A stretch of DNA of 36,645 nucleotides from contig MWDE01000020.1 in assembly GCA_002070395.1 (NCBI GenBank), positions 1 through 36,645 of the forward strand. The letters are read 5' to 3'. This document shows, piece after piece, positions 6,377 to 13,103 of this stretch. The notes under the pieces are model-generated. The model saw nothing but the letters and a program-made list of their open reading frames with translations, did not search any database and was not told where the DNA came from. The position numbers and the translations under genes were made by a program. Source of the DNA: Synergistetes bacterium ADurb.Bin155. Lineage in GTDB: Bacteria > Synergistota > Synergistia > Synergistales > Thermovirgaceae. The number at the start of each line of letters is the position of its first letter. Position 1 is the stretch's first letter.

Positions 6377-6784
6377 ATGGAAACGATCACGGCAACAATT
6401 GGCGAGAACGTGGAACATTGGGGTGAGCTCTACGCTCGATACCGGGCGAAGAGGCTCCAGGGGGTGCGGGTTGTTTACGAGGTGGCGGATTCTTCGTTGA
6501 CCGAGGTAGCGCGCGCCCAAGTGTACGGAAACCCTGGTGGCAGCACCTACGCTCTGGTGTGGGTAAACTACGGCGCCTGTGAGGGAAGGGTGGGTGCGGG
6601 ATCTGCCAGAGGGTACGGATACCACAAACCCTCGGCAGCGATCGCGGGAGCCCTGAAGGACGCAGGGTTCGAGCTTAACGTCAATATCGCGGCGGCGGGA
6701 GATCGAGCGATTGACGATGCGCTCCTCGCCGTTGCGAAGGCGGTGGGGGCCACGGGGAACCTCGTGGTCAAGAGCTTCGAGTAG
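6377..6784 (+). CDS. Conserved-type phage hypothetical protein, 135 aa
   Basis: The product starts METITATIGENVEHWGELY with GCGAAGGGA just upstream. Its centre (about residues 50-95) holds YGNPGGSTYALVWVNY and GSARGYGYHKPSAAIAGAL, a pattern I recall from small phage proteins with a 'G-G-GYGYH--SAA-Q-A' core found in several phage groups. No function is established to my knowledge. It heads a run of four genes (6377-8085) whose promoter is not obvious, so read-through of the terminator at 6319 or a weak unseen promoter must supply transcription. Confidence 0.8.
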   Translation: METITATIGENVEHWGELYARYRAKRLQGVRVVYEVADSSLTEVARAQVYGNPGGSTYALVWVNYGACEGRVGAGSARGYGYHKPSAAIAGALKDAGFELNVNIAAAGDRAIDDALLAVAKAVGATGNLVVKSFE

Positions 6785-6794
6785 AGGAAGGGAA

Positions 6795-7070
6795 ATGACG
6801 GCAGAGCTGACCGCTCTGGTGGAACCCTTCGCCCCAGAGGGGCACAAGGATGAGTTCCTGGAAGTAGCGGTCCCTTTCGCGAGGGTGGCGTGGGGGAGAG
6901 GGACCGCCTTTATGGCGCTTTCTCCCCAGAAGGAAGAGGCGGAGCGGGAGTGGTGGGGGAGGACAATCAGAGCATTCTCCCTCACGTTCCCTCCGGCGGT
7001 TGTGCCTTTCGCGAGCTCATTGGTCGCTGCCATGGTGGCAGTGGAGAAAACGGTCGCAGGGCGGCCGTAG
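6795..7070 (+). CDS. Hypothetical protein, 91 aa
   Basis: The ATG (MTAELTALVEPF...) has AGGAAGGGAA immediately upstream and lies 10 bases after the previous stop. The C-terminal third (FPPAVVPFASSLVAAMVAV, about residues 63-83) is hydrophobic enough to be a membrane segment or a buried amphipathic helix. No family is recognised. It is part of the 6377-8085 run. Confidence 0.7.
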   Translation: MTAELTALVEPFAPEGHKDEFLEVAVPFARVAWGRGTAFMALSPQKEEAEREWWGRTIRAFSLTFPPAVVPFASSLVAAMVAVEKTVAGRP

Positions 7071-7090
7071 TTCTGAGAGGAGGGGCAGAG

Positions 7091-7642
7091 ATGTTAGTTG
7101 AGGAGTTGGCTCACGAGAAAATGGTCACGGCGGAAAATGTGGAGGATTTTTACGAGATCCTCGGCGTTGGCGCTGAATGCGCCCTAGAGTTGAGGGCGGG
7201 CGACGTGGTGTCGGTTTTCCGTTCGGCGGGAGACGTGTTCACTCTTTTCCACGGAGACAAAAGATGCTGTTGGGGCACCAACGGGGATTCCCTGTGGGGA
7301 GACTGGGAAGCAGACGGTCGTTGGGAGCGCTTGTTGTACCTGGATGAGCCCCCGGAAAGCATCGGGGGTATGTGGCACATCAACATAGATCGCGGTGTGT
7401 GGGAGTGCTCGGAGACGGGCGCTGAGTTCTCATTAAACCCTATCGAGGCGCGCGAGGAGGCGGAACTCGCTGGAGCTGTGTGGGCGGAGGACAATCTGGA
7501 GAGAGGAGACTACACGCAAGAGAAATTTTCGCAAATCGTTGCAAATGCGAATGACCCCTGCTTTCCTGGATTCCCCTACGAGGAGCTCTACAACGCTGCG
7601 TACGATGCAGCGTTTGAGGCGGCGAATGGGGAGGAGGAATAG
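7091..7642 (+). CDS. Acidic hypothetical protein, 183 aa, first of a tandem pair
   Basis: The start at ATG 7091 (MLVEELAHEKMVTAEN...) has GAGAGGAGGGG upstream; a longer reading from 6890 overlaps the upstream gene and is rejected. The protein is strongly acidic, with few Lys/Arg and many Asp/Glu, ending NGEEE. From about residue 60 it matches the next gene: VFTLFHGDKRCCWG, LDEPP, GGMWHI, AGAVWAEDNLERGDY and PYEELYNAAYDAA. It carries about 60 extra N-terminal residues. The charge would be compatible with a DNA-mimic or protein-binding role, but that is speculation. Confidence 0.78.
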   Translation: MLVEELAHEKMVTAENVEDFYEILGVGAECALELRAGDVVSVFRSAGDVFTLFHGDKRCCWGTNGDSLWGDWEADGRWERLLYLDEPPESIGGMWHINIDRGVWECSETGAEFSLNPIEAREEAELAGAVWAEDNLERGDYTQEKFSQIVANANDPCFPGFPYEELYNAAYDAAFEAANGEEE

Positions 7643-7644
7643 CG

Positions 7645-8085
7645 GTGGGCGCGAAACTGGTGCACACAAGTAAGGGCACGAACGTCTTCATTCTGTTTTA
7701 CGGGAGCAATCGGTTCTGCTGGGTGTCCGACGAAGACGCCAAATGTGGCAACTGGTTGGTTGGAGACAACGGGGAGCTTATGCTGTTCCTCGACAAGCCT
7801 CCGAAAGGCAACGGAGGCTTCTGGTACATTTGTCCAGAGCGCGATGCGTGGGTGTGTGTGGAGACGATGGAGGAGTGCCCTCTGGACCACGAAGAGGCGA
7901 TAAAGGCGGCCGAGGCGCTGGGCACGGCATGGGCGGAGGAGAACTTGGAGAAGGGATGCTACGCTTTGAGGGATGTTTTTGCCCTGTCCAGGGCAGCATA
8001 TCTCCCTCCCTTCCCAGTGTTCCCTCGCGAGGAGCTCTACGATGCTGCGGTGAACGCAGCATGGAGGAAGTGCCAACCCGAGTAG
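7645..8085 (+). CDS. Hypothetical protein, paralogue of the preceding gene, 146 aa
   Basis: Starts with GTG two bases after the upstream stop, with AGGAGGAA about 5 bases before it. It repeats the neighbour's layout: VFILFYGSNRFCWV, LDKPP, GGFWYI, GTAWAEENLEKGCY and PREELYDAAVNAA. It is less acidic and includes extra cysteines (WVCVETMEECPL, ICPERDAWVCV). Retained aromatic and cysteine positions in both copies suggest a folded domain rather than decay. No family recognised. This is the last gene before the 231-base gap that precedes the radical SAM gene. Confidence 0.75.
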   Translation: MGAKLVHTSKGTNVFILFYGSNRFCWVSDEDAKCGNWLVGDNGELMLFLDKPPKGNGGFWYICPERDAWVCVETMEECPLDHEEAIKAAEALGTAWAEENLEKGCYALRDVFALSRAAYLPPFPVFPREELYDAAVNAAWRKCQPE

Positions 8086-8098
8086 GCGCAAACCCCGA

Positions 8099-8135
8099 AC
8101 GGCGCCCAGTGCGCCGTCTGCTGGTATGTCCAGCA
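8099..8135 (+). promoter_or_regulatory. Two adjacent hairpins after the 7645 gene
   Basis: ACGGCGC (8099-8105) pairs with GCGCCGT (8111-8117), and TGCTGG (8119-8124) pairs with CCAGCA (8130-8135). Neither has a T-run, so this may be an mRNA-end structure or a Rho-dependent end rather than an intrinsic terminator. The rest of the gap to 8316 holds GT-rich sequence (8150-8190), the pyrimidine repeat at 8208 and little else. Confidence 0.45.
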
Positions 8136-8207
8136 CTGACGAGGGGATGACCATCGCCATGTGGTGACGGTGAGGGTGAGGGGTGGGGCATAGGATATGG
8201 GCCCTTC

Positions 8208-8263
8208 CCCTCTTCCTTTCCCTCTTCCTTTCCCTCTTCCTGCCCCTCTTCCTGCCCCTCCCC
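8208..8263 (+). repeat. 12-bp pyrimidine tandem repeat
   Basis: Four direct units of 12 bases follow one another: CCCTCTTCCTTT twice (8208-8231), then CCCTCTTCCTGC twice (8232-8255), then CCCTCCCC. Except for two Gs the + strand is pure pyrimidine for about 60 bases. It lies just upstream of the radical SAM gene. In frame it would read PLPFPLPFPLPAPLPA if translation began at ATG 8197, which has no good ribosome binding site. Confidence 0.85.
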
Positions 8264-8316
8264 ATTCTCCCCAAACTCATCTTGAGCGTTCATTGTCGTT
8301 ATCTCCGTCGTGCCCC

Positions 8317-9705
8317 ATGCTAAAATCCCATTGTGGCAAAAATGAAATAGGTGGTGTGGCCGTGTACGACTTCAATGGGGAGCCAGCGAAACTCTACGGA
8401 ATTTTCCCGAACACGCCGTTTCCTATTGAAGTAAGCATTTATGGGCTTTGTTCGAATGCGTGCTTCTACTGCTTCGCCAACCTTAATCGTATCGCCCACA
8501 ATGGGCGGGACAAAAACCCCCACATGACCCCCACGCACCTTAAAGCGATTCAGTCCCTTGAGCGTGCCTATCAGAACGAAAAATCCCCCCTGGGCTTCTT
8601 CCTTCGGGAAAAATACCCTATCTGCTTCTCTAACACCACAGATCCTTTTATGCGCGAAGAGAAAATCCATCGCGCGTCTGAGGCGTTCCTGAAGTGGGCG
8701 CGAGGGCGGGCCCTTCCCCTGTATGTGCAGACCAAGGGCACGATCCTCGTGGAAAACGAGGAGTTCGCGCGATACTCTGAACTTCTTGACCCCTCGCGAC
8801 ATGTCATCTATATCACAATCCCTGGCTTGGACGATGATCTCATAAAACACATCGAGCCAGGCGCCCCCCTGGTCTCCGAACGGATAAAGCTGGTCGAGAA
8901 GCTGACGTCCAAGGGATTCCACGTCGTGGTGGCGCCAAACCCCTATCTCCCCGAGTGGCTCCCCAATATCCGCGAGTATGTGCAGACACTGCACGCTGCT
9001 GGAGCCGAGGGGATCTGGATGGCATTCCTGCACTTCTCGGAATCTCAAAAGACCGCAATCCCTGCTGCGTATCGGAAATACATCAACTCGGCAAACGTCC
9101 CTCCTGGAGTCTGGAAGTCAAGAGCCAGGGAATGGTTGAGCGAAGCCAGGGCGGTTGGGATGGATTTCTTCACGGCCACGAGCGTCAACGATGCTCTTGG
9201 CTGGCCAGCGGAACATCCAGAGGCGGCAAACCCTGAGTGGTTTGGCAAAGATAGCAAGGTGTTCAGTCTCGTTTTCGACATCCAACGGGCACTGCGCAAA
9301 CAGTGGGAGCGGGATCGCCGCCCGATCATTGTCCGATGGGCAGACATTGTCAGCTTCATGCAAAAACAAAAAATAAAAAATCCCGTGCTGAAGGTTGACC
9401 AATTCTGGATACCGTACAATGCGCGAGTTAATAGCGACTACCGAAGGTGGCGTTATTCGCTGGGCAGCGAGGCCCGCTTCTATGAGATCCTGCGCTACTT
9501 CTGGAATCACTTCTGGGAGAACAGCCTCATGCTCTGGGAGTCTCGGTTCCTCCGAGCCGTGTCAGACGAATACAGCGCGTGCTACATCGAAGACGTCGAG
9601 CGCAACGTTGTAGGAGTCTACGATCCATCCCGCCTTTGGAACGAGAAGGAGTATGACGTTTCACTATTCACAACGGCGAAGGACTATGCGAGGTTCGCCG
9701 CGTAG
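8317..9705 (+). CDS. SplB-like radical SAM protein
   Basis: The 462-residue protein has a radical SAM cluster motif C45-x3-C49-x2-C52 (GLCSNACFYCF) after IFPNTPFPIEVSIY. It continues with SplB (spore photoproduct lyase, COG1533) type features: SNTTDPF, LYVQTKGT and IEPGAPLVSERIKLVEKL, then HVVVAPNPYLPEW, matching the family's (beta/alpha) barrel. The C-terminal third (from about residue 290) is rich in Trp/Tyr/Arg and is unfamiliar. SplB itself reverses a thymine photoproduct; here the substrate is unknown but nucleic acid is plausible. The start is uncertain: ATG 8317 has no ribosome binding site, GTG 8356/8362 follow AGGTGG, and ATG 8197 would add a Pro-rich leader. TGCTAAAAT at 8318-8326 looks like an extended -10 and would favour a later start. 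A terminator follows at 9713. Confidence 0.85.
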   Translation: MLKSHCGKNEIGGVAVYDFNGEPAKLYGIFPNTPFPIEVSIYGLCSNACFYCFANLNRIAHNGRDKNPHMTPTHLKAIQSLERAYQNEKSPLGFFLREKYPICFSNTTDPFMREEKIHRASEAFLKWARGRALPLYVQTKGTILVENEEFARYSELLDPSRHVIYITIPGLDDDLIKHIEPGAPLVSERIKLVEKLTSKGFHVVVAPNPYLPEWLPNIREYVQTLHAAGAEGIWMAFLHFSESQKTAIPAAYRKYINSANVPPGVWKSRAREWLSEARAVGMDFFTATSVNDALGWPAEHPEAANPEWFGKDSKVFSLVFDIQRALRKQWERDRRPIIVRWADIVSFMQKQKIKNPVLKVDQFWIPYNARVNSDYRRWRYSLGSEARFYEILRYFWNHFWENSLMLWESRFLRAVSDEYSACYIEDVERNVVGVYDPSRLWNEKEYDVSLFTTAKDYARFAA

Positions 9706-9712
9706 GAGCAAC

Positions 9713-9734
9713 AAAGCCCCTTTAGGGCTTTTTT
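9713..9734 (+). terminator. Intrinsic terminator
   Basis: AAAGCCC (9713-9719) pairs with GGGCTTT (9725-9731), followed by three more Ts, 8 bases after the radical SAM stop codon. It isolates that gene as its own unit. Confidence 0.88.
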
Positions 9735-9779
9735 GGAAAAAACCGGAAACTCGGTTACTACGCAAAGGAGGTGATTTTA

Positions 9780-10334
9780 ATGCCGTTTGGAAGTCAAGCA
9801 TCGTTGGCAGCCTTTTCCCAGACCATGGCAGTCCGAAAGGATTTCGTAGACAAGAACATCGCCTCTAGGACTGAAGAATATCGGGCCGCCCATAATGGGG
9901 AAGATCCTCCCCGGGAGACCCTTGTGACTTGGGGGAAGGAAGAGCGTCGCGCGTTCGGTGCGCAGCGTACCCGTGGCGGAGCAGCTGCGATGGATCGGAA
10001 CAACGAGCGGCGCGCAATGCAGAAACGTGGCGCGAAGATGGCGGAGGGGCTGCCCGGACGTTCTGAGGAAGATCTTGCGATCATTAGGCAGAACGCTCAG
10101 CGTCGGCAGTCAAAGGAGTACAAGAAATACGCGGCCAAGGCTAACCGCTTCGTGAAGGAGCATGGCATCTTGTCTCGCGCGGAAGAGGCAGCGGGTGTGG
10201 TCAAGACGCCCACGCCCACGGTCAAAAAGCCCAGGGCCTCTAGGAAAAAGGCTACAGAGGGTGGCGCCGAGACGCCGAAGACGCCGAAGACGCCGAGAGC
10301 TCCTCGCAAGAGAAAGGGTGAAGCTTCGGCATAG
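9780..10334 (+). CDS. Basic protein with histone H1-like tail, 184 aa
   Basis: The gene has a nearly perfect ribosome binding site, AAAGGAGGTGA, before ATG 9780 (MPFGSQASLAAFSQT...), which predicts high expression. The first 140 residues are helical and charged (SKEYKKYAAKANRFVKEHG). The last 45 are Lys/Arg/Pro/Thr-rich with TPK-type repeats (TPTPTVKKPRASRKK, ETPKTPKTPRAPRKRK), like histone H1 or other nucleoid-binding tails. It probably binds DNA or RNA non-specifically (inference). It is flanked by terminators at 9713 and 10364, so it needs its own promoter, which I cannot place with confidence. It sits between the radical SAM and ParB-like genes. Confidence 0.8.
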   Translation: MPFGSQASLAAFSQTMAVRKDFVDKNIASRTEEYRAAHNGEDPPRETLVTWGKEERRAFGAQRTRGGAAAMDRNNERRAMQKRGAKMAEGLPGRSEEDLAIIRQNAQRRQSKEYKKYAAKANRFVKEHGILSRAEEAAGVVKTPTPTVKKPRASRKKATEGGAETPKTPKTPRAPRKRKGEASA

Positions 10335-10363
10335 TGTGGCTATCGTCTATTCCAAGAAACACC

Positions 10364-10397
10364 AAGCCGTGGGGGCCTTCGCTCCCACGGCTTTTTT
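10364..10397 (+). terminator. Strong intrinsic terminator
   Basis: AAGCCGTGGG (10364-10373) pairs with CCCACGGCTT (10384-10393), followed by a run of Ts to 10397. It lies 30 bases after the stop of the basic protein and 32 bases before the ParB-like gene. The late operon must therefore start after it or rely on antitermination. A weak -10-like TATAAC is at 10405-10410, with no clear -35. Confidence 0.92.
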
Positions 10398-10429
10398 AGG
10401 CATCTATAACAGAGAGGACGGTGTCTGCC

Positions 10430-11350
10430 ATGGGACTGCTCCAAGAAACGGCAGGAAGGGCTCCTGACGTACGGATACTGCCGCTTGAAAAACTGATCCC
10501 AAACGCCAGTAATCCCAAGAAGCCGCTTCCCAAGAAACACGAGAAGGGGCTTCAGGCGTCTTTGGAGACCTTCGGGTTTGTCGGCGTGCTCCTCGTTTCC
10601 GCACCCGACGAGGCGGGGAATTTCGCGATCCTGGATGGGAACACGCGATACGACGAACTTGTTGAGCGGGGAATCGACCAGGCCCCATGTCTCGTGGCAG
10701 ACTGGATCGATACAAAAGAGAAGCGCATGGAGTTTGTCCTTGCCTATGACCGCCATCTGAAAATGTTCGATCCGGATATGGTCATGGCGCAGGTCAAAGA
10801 GCTGATTGACGCTGGGGAAGATCGAGATCTTCTTGAGGTGCTTACCGCCGTTGAGGAAGCGGCGAGCATCGTCACGGAGTCCGTCAATAGCGCCATTGAA
10901 GATGCGGAGGACGAGGCAGAGGAAGAAGAGTCCATGGCGGATGAGGGGCACGACAGTATCGTCATCGTTGGCCCAGCAAGAGCCATTGCGAATACCATTA
11001 GCGCCCTGGGCGGTCTTGCGGGAAGGATGCAGCCCCTCGATCGGTTGCAGAAGGCCATCGTGAGCGCAGAGATGTTGGACTTTGACGCCCCGAGGATGGC
11101 TCTGGTCGTTGGCAACATTTTGGCTCACGTGGGAGAAACCCCCTTTTGGTCTGGCTTCGCGTGCGAGAGTGCCGACCAGGAAGAGCGCCTTTACGAGCTC
11201 ATGGATCAGTTGGCGGCGATTAGAGATGTCGAGCTCAACAGCCCCTTGGACTATGCGGCACTGCTGGAGGAGGTTCTCGAACAGGCCGTCTTTGGACAAC
11301 CCTCCGGTGGCGCTGCGGCCGACGACGAGAGCGAGGATTCAGAGGAGTAA
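10430..11350 (+). CDS. ParB N-terminal domain protein, 306 aa
   Basis: Residues about 14-115 form a ParB/Srx-type domain: VRILPLEKLIPNASNPKK opens it in the usual way, and FAILDGNTRYDEL supplies the conserved G-x-x-R box used by this fold for nucleotide or DNA binding. The rest is helical and acidic, with an EDEAEEEESMADEG stretch in the middle and a DDESEDSEE end; no helix-turn-helix of a full partition ParB is evident. Phage proteins with this domain often lie beside terminase genes and may be DNases, DNA-modifying or packaging factors. An in-frame GTG at 10421 is an alternative start. The terminase small subunit follows 3 bases later, so this gene probably heads the late operon. Confidence 0.85.
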   Translation: MGLLQETAGRAPDVRILPLEKLIPNASNPKKPLPKKHEKGLQASLETFGFVGVLLVSAPDEAGNFAILDGNTRYDELVERGIDQAPCLVADWIDTKEKRMEFVLAYDRHLKMFDPDMVMAQVKELIDAGEDRDLLEVLTAVEEAASIVTESVNSAIEDAEDEAEEEESMADEGHDSIVIVGPARAIANTISALGGLAGRMQPLDRLQKAIVSAEMLDFDAPRMALVVGNILAHVGETPFWSGFACESADQEERLYELMDQLAAIRDVELNSPLDYAALLEEVLEQAVFGQPSGGAAADDESEDSEE

Positions 11351-11353
11351 CAC

Positions 11354-11890
11354 GTGGCAAGGTCAGGACTCAAGCCCACGCCGGAGATCACCAAAAAGTT
11401 CCACGCTCTCCTGGTGGCGCGAAATTTCTTTGATACATGCTGCAACTTTTGCGGGATCACCACGTACGCGGCGTATCGGTGGCTCTCCAAGGGTGAGCAG
11501 GCGAAAACACGATTTGAGGAACTTGGAATTCCTCCCGCCTCCAGAGATGAGCCTTACGTGCGCTTTTTTGAGGAGGTGCGGAAGGGCGAAGCTCTTGCCG
11601 AAATGGATGCCCTGGGCGACATCCGCGCGGCAGCGAAGGGGGATGCTCCGAAGGGGGCGCTCTGGACTGCTTCGGCCTGGTGGCTGGAACGTCGGTTCCC
11701 AACGAGATACGGCAGAAAGGACAGCCTAGAGCTCAAGGCGGAGGATGGGCCAGGGTCCGCACTTGGTGGTCTTTGTGCTGCCATCGCCGCCATGAGAAAG
11801 GCGCAATCGCAGCCAGGTGTCAAGATTTCCAAGACATCGCAGGCTCGGGTTGCCCAGACTCTAGCGGCGAAACCCAATGACGAAGATTGA
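11354..11890 (+). CDS. terS: Terminase small subunit
   Basis: The 178-residue protein lies directly before and overlaps the large terminase by 14 bases. The N-terminal 60 residues hold a helix-turn-helix-like segment (FCGITTYAAYRWLSKGEQ) that would recognise the packaging site. It is followed by AALWTASAWWLERR-type sequence (GALWTASAWWLERRFPTRYGRK, about residues 97-118), seen in small terminases of this type, and a flexible basic C-terminus. Start is GTG 11354 with GAGGAGTAAC upstream. Together with the large subunit it selects and cuts concatemeric phage DNA. Confidence 0.85.
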   Translation: MARSGLKPTPEITKKFHALLVARNFFDTCCNFCGITTYAAYRWLSKGEQAKTRFEELGIPPASRDEPYVRFFEEVRKGEALAEMDALGDIRAAAKGDAPKGALWTASAWWLERRFPTRYGRKDSLELKAEDGPGSALGGLCAAIAAMRKAQSQPGVKISKTSQARVAQTLAAKPNDED

Positions 11891-13094
11891 GCTCAGCGAC
11901 AAGCAGACAGACTTTCTTCTCAACAGCTTGAACAGAATCAACGTGGCCGAAGGGGCTGTCCGGAGCGGAAAGAGCTTCATCCAGATGGTGCGCTGGATGG
12001 AGTTCGTTGCAACGCACAGAGGTCCCTTTCTGATATCGGGAAAGACGCGGGATACCATATCGAGAAACGTCATCTCCCCGCTGGTCGATCTGTTCGGTCC
12101 CAAGCTGGTCCAGTTCAAGATCTCTCGCGGAGAAGCAATACTCTTCGGGAAAACGTGTTACTGCGTGGGGGCCACCGACGATGGAGCGGAAACGCGCATC
12201 CGAGGAATCACGGCAAACGGATGGCTTGCAGACGAAGTGACAATCCAACCGCGATCCTTCATCCACCAGGCCCTGGCGCGTTGCTCCATGGAAGACTCGA
12301 AGTGCTTCTGGACGTGCAACCCCGATAGCCCCTATCACTACATATATCAGGACTACCTGCAAGGGAATCCAGTGGTTTCCCGATGGCACTTCACCCTAGA
12401 CGACAATCCAGCGCTTGACCCCGAGTATGTTGCCTCTCTGGAGGCCATGTACGCGGGGCTTTTTTATCGCCGGTTCATCCTTGGGGAATGGGTTCTCGCC
12501 GAGGGCACGGTCTACTCCATGTTCGACGAGGGGAAGCACGTTGTCCAGGAGAACGACATTCCCGAATGCGATGAGTACTGGGTCGGAGTGGACTACGGCA
12601 TCACCAACCCATGCGTCTTCCTCTTGCTGGGACGCAGGGATGATCAGTACTACGTGGTGCGCGAATACTACCACTCCGGAGGCGGAGGGGTACAGAAGAC
12701 CGACAGCGAGTACGGCAAGGACATGTGGGACTTCCTGTTCGGCATTGCTCCGGAGCGGATTTACGTTGACCCCTCGGCACTGTCATACATCACGGAGCTG
12801 AAGAGGCGGTCTCTTCGGGTTGCTGGAGCAGATAACTCTGTTCTCCCAGGAATCCAGGCGGTCTCCTCCCTCCTGGTCTCTGGCCAGCTCCTCGTGAGTG
12901 CCTCGTGTCGATACACCATTCGGGAGTTCGCATCCTATATCTGGGACGAGAAAGCGTCGAAAAACGGGAGAGATGTACCACGGAAAGAGCACGACCACTG
13001 CATGGACGCGCTACGCTACGCCATTTTTTCCCACGGGAAGCGCGGCGGGCGCATCATGACTCTGGGCTCTCGTGTGGGGCATCGCCTATGGTGA
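11877..13094 (+). CDS. terL: Terminase large subunit
   Basis: The packaging motor ATPase-nuclease, 405 aa, of the XtmB/PBSX-like Terminase_3 type. The ATPase half shows Walker A GAVRSGKS (residues 26-33), Walker B GWLADE (D119-E120) and the coupling motif region FWTCNPDSP. The nuclease half shows acidic active-site candidates in WVGVDYGITNP, IYVDPSA and DHCMDALRYAIF. All key residues are present and the length is typical, so it should be functional. It overlaps terS and is followed 9 bases later by the portal gene. Confidence 0.95.
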   Translation: MTKIELSDKQTDFLLNSLNRINVAEGAVRSGKSFIQMVRWMEFVATHRGPFLISGKTRDTISRNVISPLVDLFGPKLVQFKISRGEAILFGKTCYCVGATDDGAETRIRGITANGWLADEVTIQPRSFIHQALARCSMEDSKCFWTCNPDSPYHYIYQDYLQGNPVVSRWHFTLDDNPALDPEYVASLEAMYAGLFYRRFILGEWVLAEGTVYSMFDEGKHVVQENDIPECDEYWVGVDYGITNPCVFLLLGRRDDQYYVVREYYHSGGGGVQKTDSEYGKDMWDFLFGIAPERIYVDPSALSYITELKRRSLRVAGADNSVLPGIQAVSSLLVSGQLLVSASCRYTIREFASYIWDEKASKNGRDVPRKEHDHCMDALRYAIFSHGKRGGRIMTLGSRVGHRLW

Positions 13095-13103
13095 GGGAGA
13101 TCA

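Noticed and set aside
8197..8316. Start of the radical SAM protein at ATG 8197
   Set aside because: The resulting leader is a Pro/Leu repeat translated from the pyrimidine tandem repeat and there is no good ribosome binding site; kept only as an alternative.
10405..10410. TATAAC as a -10 for the late operon
   Set aside because: No -35 at the proper distance; the upstream bases are the right arm of a terminator, so it is not called a promoter.
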